Positions 8,801 to 17,798 of a stretch of 64,000 bases of DNA are shown in pieces; within the stretch, counting starts at the first letter, position 1, and each line of letters opens with the position of its first letter. Origin of the DNA: Fuerstiella sp. GTDB taxonomy: Bacteria > Planctomycetota > Planctomycetia > Planctomycetales > Planctomycetaceae. The stretch covers positions 63,023 to 127,022 of the forward strand of contig JALHMY010000009.1 in assembly GCA_022843805.1 (NCBI GenBank). Direction: 5' to 3'. The notes beneath the pieces are model-generated. The model ran no database searches and was not told where the DNA came from. It saw only the letters and a list, made by a program, of their open reading frames with translations. Made by a program: the position numbers and the translations under genes.

Positions 8801-10779
8801 ATTTGCTTGAGACCGGTCAACTTCGCTCGTTTTATGACTTCGTTAATACTGAGGGACTGTTCCCAAACATCCACCGTACGCATCCGCACTTCTGCCTCAT
8901 AACCTTGTCCGGCACGTCTGATCACCGGGAGTCAGATTTTGCTTTCTGGAACAGTAACGTTGGACATTTGGCCGAAGTTGATCGTCACTTCACTTTGTCA
9001 GCAGACGATTTGCGTACGGTCAATCCGAACACTTTGAATTGCCCCATATTCCACAGCAGCGACGATGCAGCCCTCTGTCTGTTCATCTATCGAAGTCTTA
9101 GTGTTCTTGACCGCGATGATGGTGAAGACAGCGGTTGGAAACCTCGCGTGACGTTCGTGTTTGAAATGAACAAGCATTCGCATCTCTTCAAAAGCGCAGG
9201 TGAACTAATTCAACCAGGTGAGGCGGTAGATATCCAACATCAAATCGTAGATGCAAATGGCGACCAATGGGTTTCACTTTACGAAGCAAAGCAGATTCAC
9301 CAGTTTGACCACCGATACGCGACATTCGGAGTGGCCGGTGACAAAGTAGATTCCCGTGATTGCACGATACCTGAGCACCAACTCGCCGAGTTTGTTCCCC
9401 AACCGCAACAGCTGGTGAAATTGGTAGATTTTCGATCGGTAACGGAAAAACGCGAGATTCGAGACGCATGGCTTCTTACGTACCGGGATATCACGAACTC
9501 TTCAAACGTTCGAACCAGCATCTTCTCCGCGTTGCCGTACGTCCCTATGGGCAATACGTGGACGCTAATCATGCCAGATGTTGGTGCGGTGGAAGCTACC
9601 TGCTTTTTAGCCAACATGAACTCGTTTCCGAGTGACTACATCTCGCGCCGCAAAATCGGAGGTGCTCATCTCAACTACTACATACTCCGACAATTACCTG
9701 TCGTTTCTCGCTCAGGATATCAAGTCGAATGTGGATGGGGGTCTACTGAACTTGCACAATGGATCATGCCTCGCGTGCTCGAACTGACATACACGGCTTG
9801 GGACTTGGAAGCGTTTGCATTGGACTGCCGTTACGACGGGCCGCCGTTCCGCTGGGATGAGGAGCGTCGGTTTCTGCTGCGGTGCGAGCTGGATGCCGCG
9901 TACTTTCATTTGTACCTCGGCGCGTCCGAAGAATGGGGCAACGACAACCCACAGCTCCGCGAGATGTTCCCCACGCCTCGCCACGCCGTCGAGTACATCA
10001 TGGAAACCTTCCCCATCGTCAAACGCAAAGACATCAAACGCACCACCATCATCGACGAGAATGGCCAGGTCACCCAACCCGGCACCTACATCACCAAAGA
10101 CACCATCCTCTCCATCTACGACGCCATGACCGACTCCATCCGCACCGGCGTCCCCTACCAAACCCGCCTCGATCCACCACCTGGCCCCCCCACTGACGCC
10201 GACGGCCATATCATACCTTTCGCCGAATGGACCACCGAGATTCGCGACCGGTACGCGGATGTCATCCACCCACCGCGAGATCGGAGGGCGACGCCACGGC
10301 AGCTTCGCCGAGACCGTGGAGAAAAGATTCTTATCCTGCGTCTTCTGCTGGCAAAAGCACGTTCAGCGGTACAGGTGCAGGCGCTGGAATTGATGCTGCT
10401 GTTTGCTCTCAACGATGGACTCCGCCAACGCGTCGCTGAGAAGCGTTCAGCCACCCAACCGGCAGAGGCTCAGCCCTCCAGTTTTCGCTGGCTGCCGGGC
10501 TTGCAGGGACACCTTAATGCTCTGCAGGGCAAGAGCGTCGTTGCTATCGAGAAACGCAACGACTCCAAATTCGTTACGCTGCTCAACGATTCCGGACTCG
10601 ATGGTGCCATCGCAAAATCTCTGGCCCCGATCATTGACCAGGCGATCTCCGCATTCGAAGTCATCAAAACGAAACGAGAGGCAGACGCCGCAGACCGCGA
10701 ACTGACGGAACTGGAGCAACAGAAACTCTTGATTGACTTCGTTGAGGAGGGAGAGCTTGAAACACTTGACACTCTTTGA
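5863..10779 (+). CDS. Large N6-adenine DNA methyltransferase (Eco57I / PglX / DrmMI-like)
   Basis: A 1638-aa protein starting at GTG 5863, with GGAAAG a few bases upstream. The class I methyltransferase signature is clear: CDPACGSGHFLIAA (SAM-binding motif I, about residue 582), GVDLNPMAVELCKVSLWMEA (motif II region) and VVLGNPPWERL (catalytic NPPW motif IV, about 862), which indicates N6-adenine methylation. An acidic/basic low-complexity linker lies around residues 240-305. The long C-terminal part (about residues 1150-1638) probably holds a target-recognition domain and helices. Proteins of this size and layout act in BREX (PglX), class 1 DISARM (DrmMI) and type IIL restriction-modification. 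No PglZ, BrxC or DrmB is present here, so the system is not canonical. Self-marking of host DNA is the expected role. The frame is intact throughout. Confidence 0.9.
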   Translation: MSTRSKNPFSTVTSSGMLLPLDLLVRIADGDANLPGLTPDAYHLRSGERLNEAASRARTQCKAAWDSFRRKLAALPASDTGTTLTRNEWLLPLFQELDYGRLQPKPAIVIDEKTYPVSHRWEEHVPIHLLSAKIPLDKRTAGVDGAATRSPYSMVQELLNRSGKFRWGMVSNGLKLYLLRDNNSLSRAANVEFDLEAMMDGEVYADFMLLWLLCHQSRVEILSTGVGSQATRENSESQGAGKKGNAKGKASGKTAKSASRKTGKLLIEEDYPESSDVDSESDLDELDESDAVELPETSSRPDPSSCWLERWTKEAESRGTRAREKLRSGVENAINALGAGFLETRGNEQLKQRLTTGTLDKQDYYRQLLRMVYRLLLLLVAEEKKDENGQNLLHPLGTPESVRQRYAKFYSVGRLRDLAGLRRGTSHTDLFESLKVLFEKLREGYEPLGIPGLGSFLFSTTATPDLDNAHLSNVAILECFRHLSYTDDVSKSRRVVDFGNLGSEELGSVYESLLELHPKINTDKGPFILDSAAGSERKTTGSYYTPTSLINCLLDSALDPVVNDAINVNDATEAERRLLNLKVCDPACGSGHFLIAAAERLAVHLARLRTGDDQPPTMVVQHAKRDIIGRCIYGVDLNPMAVELCKVSLWMEALDPGRPLSFLDHHIQCGNSLLGTTPALLKEGIPDDAFNPIEGDVKTVCAELKRQNKRERQDRERGQGLFEFEPYIKLGNLPSEFSRLSSSSDDSVTDLAAKERRYAELVKDANYLNARLLADLWCAVFVWKKNISDLGKLCPTENDFRKIENNPHSTLPHVKSEVRHLADQYQFFHWHLAFPDVFQLPEVADRAENERTGWSRGFDVVLGNPPWERLKVSDIEFFSRTRPDIADISNAAKRRKAIEELSESEKELSDLWSEELRIGAGKASFVKFSNVFPLTGLGELNTFALFAEVNRSLISQCGRAGFIIQSDIATGKTYRHFFADLLETGQLRSFYDFVNTEGLFPNIHRTHPHFCLITLSGTSDHRESDFAFWNSNVGHLAEVDRHFTLSADDLRTVNPNTLNCPIFHSSDDAALCLFIYRSLSVLDRDDGEDSGWKPRVTFVFEMNKHSHLFKSAGELIQPGEAVDIQHQIVDANGDQWVSLYEAKQIHQFDHRYATFGVAGDKVDSRDCTIPEHQLAEFVPQPQQLVKLVDFRSVTEKREIRDAWLLTYRDITNSSNVRTSIFSALPYVPMGNTWTLIMPDVGAVEATCFLANMNSFPSDYISRRKIGGAHLNYYILRQLPVVSRSGYQVECGWGSTELAQWIMPRVLELTYTAWDLEAFALDCRYDGPPFRWDEERRFLLRCELDAAYFHLYLGASEEWGNDNPQLREMFPTPRHAVEYIMETFPIVKRKDIKRTTIIDENGQVTQPGTYITKDTILSIYDAMTDSIRTGVPYQTRLDPPPGPPTDADGHIIPFAEWTTEIRDRYADVIHPPRDRRATPRQLRRDRGEKILILRLLLAKARSAVQVQALELMLLFALNDGLRQRVAEKRSATQPAEAQPSSFRWLPGLQGHLNALQGKSVVAIEKRNDSKFVTLLNDSGLDGAIAKSLAPIIDQAISAFEVIKTKREADAADRELTELEQQKLLIDFVEEGELETLDTL

Positions 10780-12706
10780 TGAGGAGGCAACGACTCTGTT
10801 GCCCGCGCCTGAACGGTCTGAGCCGCTCATCTGGATTCGCAAACTGCGCATTCTTGACGGACCATCGGCAGAGGCCAAAGAAATTCGTTCAATCCCGTTC
10901 AAACGCGGTCTGAACGTCGTCGCCACGGCAGAACATCCGGGTGATGACGAGATCTCCACCGTCGGCCACAGTGTTGGCAAGAGTCTGTTGAGCCGATTCA
11001 TCCGCTTCAGCCTCGGAGAACCCGGTTACGCAGAGCGGTCCGTTCGTCAGGCAATCATCAGCTTCTTGCCGCACGGGTACGTGGTCGCTGAAATCATGTT
11101 GGATGGAACGGCGTGGCACGTGGCTCGACCGATCGGCCTGGACTCGCCGAATTCAGCATCATGGTCCGCTTCCGTAGAGTCGGAACTCTTCGAATCGCAA
11201 CAGCGTCGGCCGTATACGGCGTTTCTGGACGCAGTGCATGCGGCGGTCATCGCACCGTTGCCGGAAATACGACTTCCGCATGCGGGACGTCCAATCGGGT
11301 GGACCGACCTGCTTGGCTGGCTGTCGCCCGACCAGGATTGTGCACACCAAACGCACGCCCAGTGGAGACCCGGTGGTGTTGATCCGGCAAACCGTGGTCT
11401 TGCTATAGAAGACAACCACATCATCATTCGAACCGTGATGGACCTACTGACTTCCGAAGATTCAGGTCTTATCACCGCTCATAGAACGCTGCTCAGCCAG
11501 CAAGGACAACTGGGCAGGAAAATAGATCTCACAAAGGCCATCGTGAGTGCGCGTCTGCGTGACGCACAGGCGGCTGCCGAAGACAGCGAACTTCAGGGGA
11601 TCATGGAAGCCGCCGTCCTGGAAAAAGATGCACGCGAACGTCGTGAGTCGCTTGAGCGGCTGTTGGATGAAGAACTTGAAGACGACCCTGTGCAAATATG
11701 GCGTGAGAAGAACTCGGCGTTACAGAGGACGATCGGTGCCACAACACAGAAGTTGACAGAGGAACAGAACAACCTGGACGTTGCCAAGGCACAACTCGCC
11801 GTCCTTTTGGATGTAGATGGTGAATTGGAAGCCAGCGCAAAACTCGGTCGATGGTGTGATCTGTTTGCAACTGAGGAAGAAGCTGTCGGCCAGGGTTGCC
11901 CAGGCAACACCTGCGGACCAGACGCCACCGCTCCGGATCCTCGCAGGGTCAAGGACGTCAAAGCGACGATTCAGGAAGCGACCGGTCGCTGTGACAATCT
12001 GAAGCAGGAGTTGAAGCGACTTGAGCAGGATGCGGAGGTCAGCAAAACAGAACTAAAAACCGCTCGCCGCGAAGTCAATGCCTGGAGAAAACCACTCCAG
12101 GACAAGATTGCTCACTACGAGAACGTTGAGCGACTTGCCGGCGCGTATCGTCGTGCTGAAGAACAGTTGGGCCAGTTAGAAGGCCAGGGGCGTTCGATTA
12201 AGTCACAGATCCGCGACTCGCTGAAGACACGAAGGGACGCGGATCGCAACTATCGCGAAAATCATGAAGCCTTGAACCAGCGGTTCGCAACTGAACTCTC
12301 GGCACTGCTTGCTCAGGATGTCGATGGAACAATTCGCATCGACGCAAACGGTATCACCCCCCAGCCCGGCGCGGCAGCCCGAGCCCGTGGTGGTGCTCTT
12401 CGAACGTCATCCGTGTTTGCCTTCGACCTCGCCTGCCTTGCGGCCAGCATCGCCGGACTCGGTGCCCACCCACGTTTCCGCCTTCACGATAGCCCCGCCA
12501 CAGCCGACATGGAGCGGCCACTTTACCAGCGGCTCTTCAATGTGATCGCCACCATGGAAGACATCTTTAAAGACGGCGAGCCATCATTCCAATACATCAT
12601 TACGACCACCACAGTGCCGCCGGAAAAATTTCTCAAGAAGCCATACCTGTCATTGCTACTGGACGGAAGAAAACCAGAAGGCTTCCTGCTGGGAAGGGAG
12701 TTTTAA
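10757..12706 (+). CDS. SMC/Rad50-like coiled-coil ATPase
   Basis: The best start is TTG 10757, five bases after GGAGGG (10746-10751) and inside the methyltransferase gene. A TTG at 10733 is also open. The protein is about 649 aa. A P-loop GHSVGKSLLSR lies near residue 70. A long heptad-rich stretch (about 245-510) is interrupted near residue 378 by GCPGNTC, a CxxxxC turn that could act like a Rad50 zinc hook or hinge. The C-terminal ATPase half has FAFDLACLAA and LHDSP (about 575, Walker B-like, although the usual acidic pair is reduced). This order of head, coil, hook, coil and head matches DUF2326-type or ABC-ATPase defence proteins. Together with helicases, HNH nuclease and methyltransferase it probably forms the sensor or regulator of the system; that role is inferred. 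Confidence 0.7.
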   Translation: MKHLTLFDEEATTLLPAPERSEPLIWIRKLRILDGPSAEAKEIRSIPFKRGLNVVATAEHPGDDEISTVGHSVGKSLLSRFIRFSLGEPGYAERSVRQAIISFLPHGYVVAEIMLDGTAWHVARPIGLDSPNSASWSASVESELFESQQRRPYTAFLDAVHAAVIAPLPEIRLPHAGRPIGWTDLLGWLSPDQDCAHQTHAQWRPGGVDPANRGLAIEDNHIIIRTVMDLLTSEDSGLITAHRTLLSQQGQLGRKIDLTKAIVSARLRDAQAAAEDSELQGIMEAAVLEKDARERRESLERLLDEELEDDPVQIWREKNSALQRTIGATTQKLTEEQNNLDVAKAQLAVLLDVDGELEASAKLGRWCDLFATEEEAVGQGCPGNTCGPDATAPDPRRVKDVKATIQEATGRCDNLKQELKRLEQDAEVSKTELKTARREVNAWRKPLQDKIAHYENVERLAGAYRRAEEQLGQLEGQGRSIKSQIRDSLKTRRDADRNYRENHEALNQRFATELSALLAQDVDGTIRIDANGITPQPGAAARARGGALRTSSVFAFDLACLAASIAGLGAHPRFRLHDSPATADMERPLYQRLFNVIATMEDIFKDGEPSFQYIITTTTVPPEKFLKKPYLSLLLDGRKPEGFLLGREF

Positions 12707-12708
12707 CT

Positions 12709-12879
12709 GTGTCTGATGTAGTTCCGATCCGTCGATGTTGGGGCTCACCCCCGAACGACATTGAAGAAGAAGTCCCCAACCTGCCTCAAGCTCGGCGGCG
12801 AGGAGAGAGTGTTGTTTGGCTGCCAGCCAATCGCGACGGAGAACACACAAGAATCACTAAGGTTCATCGAAGAGGATGA
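12709..12879 (+). CDS. Small 56-aa protein of unknown function
   Basis: A GTG start two bases after the ATPase stop opens a 56-codon frame ending at TGA 12877-12879. It is preceded by AAGGGAG (12694-12700), eight bases upstream, a good ribosome-binding site. The product is mixed-charge, begins MSDVVPIRRCWG, has an acidic patch (DIEEEVP) and a basic tail (TKVHRRG). It has no membrane segment and no motif that I recognise. Its placement straight after the ATPase suggests co-translation with the DISARM-like operon. It could be a short regulatory subunit or a chance frame. The good SD and tight spacing favour a real gene. Confidence 0.45.
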   Translation: MSDVVPIRRCWGSPPNDIEEEVPNLPQARRRGESVVWLPANRDGEHTRITKVHRRG

Positions 12880-12958
12880 GAAATGATCGAATGAAGCAAT
12901 CCGGCACCGACGTATCGAAAAGATGCATTCCCCACTTTGATTATCAGGCCTCATCACA

Positions 12959-15900
12959 ATGGACGCACGTTCTCTTCCAGAAAGCTTCATCTCAATGGAG
13001 GAGATGTACCACGCCTATCGCAAGGCTAAAGCAGACACGTTTTACGAACGCTCACAACTCTGTGCCGTTGACTTCGTGAATTTTGAAAACAACCTGACCA
13101 ACAATCTTGAAGAGCTTCGCAAGACGCTAACACGTCCTGTTCCCAAAGTGACTCGGAAGGGAAAGCAGCCGTTAGCGTGGTACGAGGATATAGCGTTCAT
13201 CGGTCGCTACGCATTCATTCCTAAAGGCCTGAAGCCGGTTGATCCTGAAAGGAAAAATGGGCGTCCTACAGATTCCCTCGTGTATTCTGATCCGTGGGAT
13301 CAATGGAAGGCAAAACACAATCAGGCCCAGAAGTGCTTCAAAGCTGAGTTTCGTGCTGTCGCCCACATGAAAGTGGAGATGCTCGTCATTTGCGCGCTTT
13401 GGATCAACCTTGTCGGAGAGAAGTTTGATCGATGTCTTGACGCTTGCTGTCGCGGGTCGCGATTGCGACGTATTAAGTCGCCGCAGAAGCCGTCTGTATC
13501 CGATCTCTCAGACGATGATCCGAATCCCGGTGTCTACCACAAAGACGCGGTAGGCAGTTTCTCACCTTACTTCGAATGCTATCGGCAATGGCGAGATGAA
13601 GGGTTTCGGGCCATCAACGCCGAACTCGATGCCGGGCGACGAGTCGTCGCCGTCACCATGGATTTGGCGAAATTCTACCATCGAGTCGACCCATCATTTC
13701 TGCTGGATCAACGCTTTCTTGACAGCTGCCGATTTGAACTGCGAAACGGACAGGCATTGTCTGAAAACGAGGCATTGTTCACAAAGCAAATAATCGCAGC
13801 TATTGAAACCTGGGGTAAATCACTTCCAACATATGAAACGGATCAACCGATTGGGCTACCAGTTGGGACGTCCGTGGCGAGTGTCATTGCGAATGTGCTG
13901 CTGGTTGAGTTCGACCGACTCGTTTGCGAGAAGCTGTCGCCCGTCTACTACGCGAGATACGTGGATGACATCTTCCTCGTTCTGCGTGATTCTGATCGAC
14001 TGCTCTCGCGCGAAGACCTCGTAAACAAGCTCTGCAGTGAGATTGAACCATTGAGTCGTGATGATTCGCAGCAAGAGGAGGTACTTCGCCTTCGCCTTCC
14101 ATACGCAGAAAAGAGCGTTCTGGAATTCCGGGGTGATAAACAGCGTGTATTCATTCTTCGTGGCGACATGGGCCGCGACTTTGTTGAGACCATTCGAAGC
14201 AGAGTTGACGAAGTCTCCAGTGAATGGCGGCTTATGCCTGACCTCGAAGATATTAGTCGTTCACCAGCAGCACGAGTGCTTACGGCGAACAGAACTCCCA
14301 GCGAAGATGCTGACGCGTTGAGAAAAGCCGATTCGCTCTCCCTGAGGCGATTAGGGTTTGCTTCACTACTTCGGAGCATGGATGCAGCCGCCCGAGACTT
14401 GCCTCCTAGTGAATGGCGAGAACAGCGTCAGACGAGATATGAGTTTGCCTGTCGCCACATCGTCACTCCACTCCGGCTATTTGATTTTGAAAGCTACTTG
14501 GCCAGATTGATTTCGATTGCTGTGGAATGTCGCGACTGGCACTGGGCAAAGAAAATGGTGGCCCAGCTTGAGGTCACCGTAGATGAGTTGGAGAATAAGG
14601 TCGTCGCGGAGGCAGAGAACAGTCAGTTACTATGGGGAGGCTTCCGCAGGCATCTTAGAAAGTCCCTGGAGATCGCGGTCTACAGGTCGATGTCATGGAG
14701 TTCGGACGATGATGTGCGGGCAATCGAATTGATATCCGCCATTGATCGCCTGCAACCCGGTGCTGATGACATGGATGAGTGGTTTGAAAAACTTCGACTC
14801 GGAAATCCTAGCACCAGTGCAAGGACACTTTGGGCCTGTGATCTTGGGAAACGCCCGTTCAAGGAATCTCTCCTCCAGTACGACGAAGGGGCGTCAGAGA
14901 AGCTTCAATCTCTCTCCACGCCTGAAGCGTCGCCGGTCTGGCCCGAAGAGAACTCGAAGCGAGCTGAAGCTGTCAAAGTAATCGTTTCGGAATTTGCTGC
15001 CCGACTGCCGCTTTTCAAGAAAGAGCTATTCTTCCGTCCTTTGCTCTATCCCACGCGTCCGCTGACTCCCGCTGAAGTCAGTGACTGTCTGCCAATCCTG
15101 TCGGAAGATGCGACGCAATTTGCATCCACTGTTCGTGCATTGCGTGGAACATTCGTCAAGGTAAATGGCATAGTGAATGTCGGGGCGACTGCGGCAACTG
15201 ACACATCGTTAGCGCGTATCGTGATTGGAAAAGGTCACAGTAAACAAGCGACCAGAGTGGCGGTCACAAGTTGGAGCGTTGACGAGAAGAGTTGGTCGGC
15301 GGCGGCCGCTGGACAACCCGACTTGTCAAGCACACGATATCAACGGTTGGTCGCCTTGGCCAACTCCATTACCCGCACCCCATGGAAGGACAAGCCGCGG
15401 TATGTTGTCTTCCCAGAACTTTCCATACCACGGCGATGGCTACCGGGACTTGCCCAGCATTTTCTTCGACAGGAGATTTCACTCATCGCGGGAGCTGAGT
15501 ACCGAGCTGCCGGGAATGGTTCTGCTGAAGTCATCAACGAAGCAAAGCTGTTTTTGACAGATAATCGTCTTGGATATACACACGGATGTGTCGTTACTCA
15601 ACAGAAGGGACTTCCTGCTCATGGTGAACGAGACAATTTGCGGCAGATGTTTGGTTTGTCGTTTGCTGATCATAAATCGCCGACTTGCCAGAAGCGAATA
15701 TACAGTCATTTTGGATTCGATTTCGGACTCCTTGTTTGCAGTGAGCTGACGAACATTGGCCTGCGATCAAAGTTTCGAGGACAAGTCGACGCCCTTTTCG
15801 TTCTGGCGTGGAACAGAGACCTTGACTCATTTGCATCGCTGGTTGAATCAACGGCACTCGACGTGCATTGTTATGTGATTCTCTCCAATAACCGCAAGTA

Positions 15901-16138
15901 CGGCGACAGCCGCGTGCGTACTCCCTGTATACAGAACTGGCGTCGAGACCTAGTTCGGCTGAAAGGTGGCCTCGAAGATTATTTCGTAGTCACCGAAATT
16001 GACATCCACGCCCTTCGAGAATTTCAAAGCCATCACGAACCACCCACCGGGGATGAAGCGACATTCAAACCATTTCCAGAAGGTTTCGATCTTTCTCCAT
16101 TCCGCCGCACGATTCCTCGGACGACGCAGACTGAGTAA
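12959..16138 (+). CDS. Reverse transcriptase-nitrilase fusion (UG1 / DRT1-like)
   Basis: A 1059-aa fusion. Residues up to about 450 form a reverse transcriptase: motif A TMDLAKFYHRVD (Asp near residue 234), motif B region IGLPVGTSVASVIANVLL (about 300) and motif C YARYVDDIFLVL with the catalytic YVDD (about 331-335). The C-terminal third is a carbon-nitrogen hydrolase (nitrilase) fold: VVFPELSIP supplies the Glu (about 816) and GLLVCSELTN supplies the Cys (about 925), with Lys candidates between. RT-nitrilase fusions define the UG1/DRT type 1 class of defence-associated RTs (established knowledge). No retron-type non-coding RNA was recognised upstream and no intron maturase domain is visible. 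An ATG at 12995 is an alternative start. The frame is intact and both active sites look complete. Confidence 0.88.
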   Translation: MDARSLPESFISMEEMYHAYRKAKADTFYERSQLCAVDFVNFENNLTNNLEELRKTLTRPVPKVTRKGKQPLAWYEDIAFIGRYAFIPKGLKPVDPERKNGRPTDSLVYSDPWDQWKAKHNQAQKCFKAEFRAVAHMKVEMLVICALWINLVGEKFDRCLDACCRGSRLRRIKSPQKPSVSDLSDDDPNPGVYHKDAVGSFSPYFECYRQWRDEGFRAINAELDAGRRVVAVTMDLAKFYHRVDPSFLLDQRFLDSCRFELRNGQALSENEALFTKQIIAAIETWGKSLPTYETDQPIGLPVGTSVASVIANVLLVEFDRLVCEKLSPVYYARYVDDIFLVLRDSDRLLSREDLVNKLCSEIEPLSRDDSQQEEVLRLRLPYAEKSVLEFRGDKQRVFILRGDMGRDFVETIRSRVDEVSSEWRLMPDLEDISRSPAARVLTANRTPSEDADALRKADSLSLRRLGFASLLRSMDAAARDLPPSEWREQRQTRYEFACRHIVTPLRLFDFESYLARLISIAVECRDWHWAKKMVAQLEVTVDELENKVVAEAENSQLLWGGFRRHLRKSLEIAVYRSMSWSSDDDVRAIELISAIDRLQPGADDMDEWFEKLRLGNPSTSARTLWACDLGKRPFKESLLQYDEGASEKLQSLSTPEASPVWPEENSKRAEAVKVIVSEFAARLPLFKKELFFRPLLYPTRPLTPAEVSDCLPILSEDATQFASTVRALRGTFVKVNGIVNVGATAATDTSLARIVIGKGHSKQATRVAVTSWSVDEKSWSAAAAGQPDLSSTRYQRLVALANSITRTPWKDKPRYVVFPELSIPRRWLPGLAQHFLRQEISLIAGAEYRAAGNGSAEVINEAKLFLTDNRLGYTHGCVVTQQKGLPAHGERDNLRQMFGLSFADHKSPTCQKRIYSHFGFDFGLLVCSELTNIGLRSKFRGQVDALFVLAWNRDLDSFASLVESTALDVHCYVILSNNRKYGDSRVRTPCIQNWRRDLVRLKGGLEDYFVVTEIDIHALREFQSHHEPPTGDEATFKPFPEGFDLSPFRRTIPRTTQTE

Positions 16139-16144
16139 AACCAC

Positions 16145-17725
16145 ATGGACACCGCAGCATTTTTTTGTGCTATCGACGATTCGTACAATGCTTTGTTCAA
16201 TTCCGAATGGAGCTGGGAGGAGACGGCATGTGCGGTGTTGTTGTCCTATGATAACGTATGTCGTCGTGACCCGGTTCCTGCCCATGTGGATATACGAAAG
16301 TATGGAATCATGCATGCGCTTCGATGGGGGCGAAATGCGCCATCGCAAGTTCAGACGGTGCATGGCGACGACGCTCAACTTGGTCGCGAGATACTTCGAT
16401 CAGCAGATGAGTTGCGACGTCGAGGTTCTCAGTACGTCGGCGTTTTTGCATGCCGTCAGCTGCTGAACAAGAAGGTATTCTCGATTCTTCGGTATGCGCC
16501 CTCGTCGATTGAAGCCACCGTTGACCCGGACTGGTTCTCGTATCAACAGCTTGACGATGTTCTTGACGAAGCGGATGCCGACGACGCTTCAGTCGATATC
16601 GAATTGTTTGATCGCCTTCGTAACGACGTGGTGGTCGCGTTTGAAACCACGACGTCCAAGACGTTGGAAGACTTCTACCTGTCAGAATCTCACCTGTTTT
16701 GCAGGCATAGGATTCCTGCGGGCGCTGTGTTTTCGACCAGTTATCGGATGCCGTCAAATTGGGAATGTCTCGGCGTTTCTTTGGAGGCAATCCGCCAGAT
16801 TGGGGTCTCGCTGTTCCTGTTGGCGACGATGCATACCTGCCTTACCAATAGCGTCGCTGTCGACGACTGCGACATCCACCGACTACTTACCTGGCGGAAA
16901 ACGAATCTCGTGAGCTTTCTGGCAGACAGCAGCAATCTGCCGACTTCCACTGCTCAGCAGATTATTGCTCTACTGATTTATCAGAGAGACGTTTCTCCGC
17001 CAGATATCGCACTGCAACCATTCCTGCAGGTCAATGATGACTGTCTTGTTGCCAGCCCGTGGCTACTGCTGAGCTCTAACTACGAGAGGAATTGGTTGTC
17101 ATTGCTCGCTAGAACCAACAAGAAGGAATTCGATGACTGTAGTGAAGCTTTTGCGAAAGCAATGTCAAGAGAATTGGTCAGCTGGCTTGAGAATGCTGGT
17201 TTCATGGCGAAGGCGGGTCTACGCCTGAGAGACGGATCGACCGATCTGGATCTGATTGTCTGGTCTCCAGCTGAGCGATTTTTGCTAACTGCCGAACTAA
17301 AAGTGATGATCCAGACTGCAGACGTGATGGAGGTTCTGAATCGAGGCGAGAGTACGGCCAGAGTGAGCATCGAGAAGCAGTTGCCAAAGCATAAGAAAGC
17401 CCTCGATGAAAACTGCATGGATATTGTTGAGCGAGCCTTTGGAAAAGTTGAATCCGTTGCTGCTTACGACAGTCTTCTAGTTTGCCGTGGTTTCTGCGGT
17501 ACTTCACGTTTGCCAAAGACATTTCCCTGTGTGGACGAGCGCCTTTTCAAGAAGGCGATTACACAGTACGGCAACCTAGTAGATGCCGTGACATGGCTGA
17601 GAAGCTACTTGTGGCTTCCTGTTTCCGGTCGCGACTTTGCCGTCGAGACAATCACCATTCGTGCTCCCAACGGTTTCACAATCACTTTCCCTGAGATGGT
17701 CGTAAACAAATCAGTCACGGGATGA
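16145..17725 (+). CDS. Predicted PD-(D/E)XK nuclease-like protein linked to the RT
   Basis: A 526-aa protein whose ATG follows the RT stop by six bases, so the two are almost certainly co-expressed. Most of its length is unrecognised. Near residues 364-385 it reads STDLDLIVW followed by TAELKVM. An Asp in a hydrophobic strand, a turn and then E-x-K is the classic PD-(D/E)XK nuclease core. A conserved-looking Gln/Lys helix follows (IEKQLPKHKKAL). The N-terminal 330 residues may be a sensor or a partner-binding region. Nuclease activity is inferred from the motif; the protein could instead be an inactive homologue. The tight coupling suggests that it is an accessory effector of the RT-nitrilase system, which I do not recall being described for DRT1. 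Confidence 0.6.
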   Translation: MDTAAFFCAIDDSYNALFNSEWSWEETACAVLLSYDNVCRRDPVPAHVDIRKYGIMHALRWGRNAPSQVQTVHGDDAQLGREILRSADELRRRGSQYVGVFACRQLLNKKVFSILRYAPSSIEATVDPDWFSYQQLDDVLDEADADDASVDIELFDRLRNDVVVAFETTTSKTLEDFYLSESHLFCRHRIPAGAVFSTSYRMPSNWECLGVSLEAIRQIGVSLFLLATMHTCLTNSVAVDDCDIHRLLTWRKTNLVSFLADSSNLPTSTAQQIIALLIYQRDVSPPDIALQPFLQVNDDCLVASPWLLLSSNYERNWLSLLARTNKKEFDDCSEAFAKAMSRELVSWLENAGFMAKAGLRLRDGSTDLDLIVWSPAERFLLTAELKVMIQTADVMEVLNRGESTARVSIEKQLPKHKKALDENCMDIVERAFGKVESVAAYDSLLVCRGFCGTSRLPKTFPCVDERLFKKAITQYGNLVDAVTWLRSYLWLPVSGRDFAVETITIRAPNGFTITFPEMVVNKSVTG

Positions 17726-17798
17726 CTCGGGGCCATTTAGATCACCTTTGTGCTTTTATCCGAGAGTTCATTGACGGCCATATTGAGAAAGAGTGTGA

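Noticed and set aside
203..12706. Canonical BREX or complete DISARM system
   Set aside because: No PglZ, BrxC, DrmA or DrmB was found in the window.
12959..16138. Retron or group II intron RT
   Set aside because: No msr/msd-like RNA or intron structure was recognised, no maturase domain is present, and the nitrilase fusion points to UG1/DRT1.
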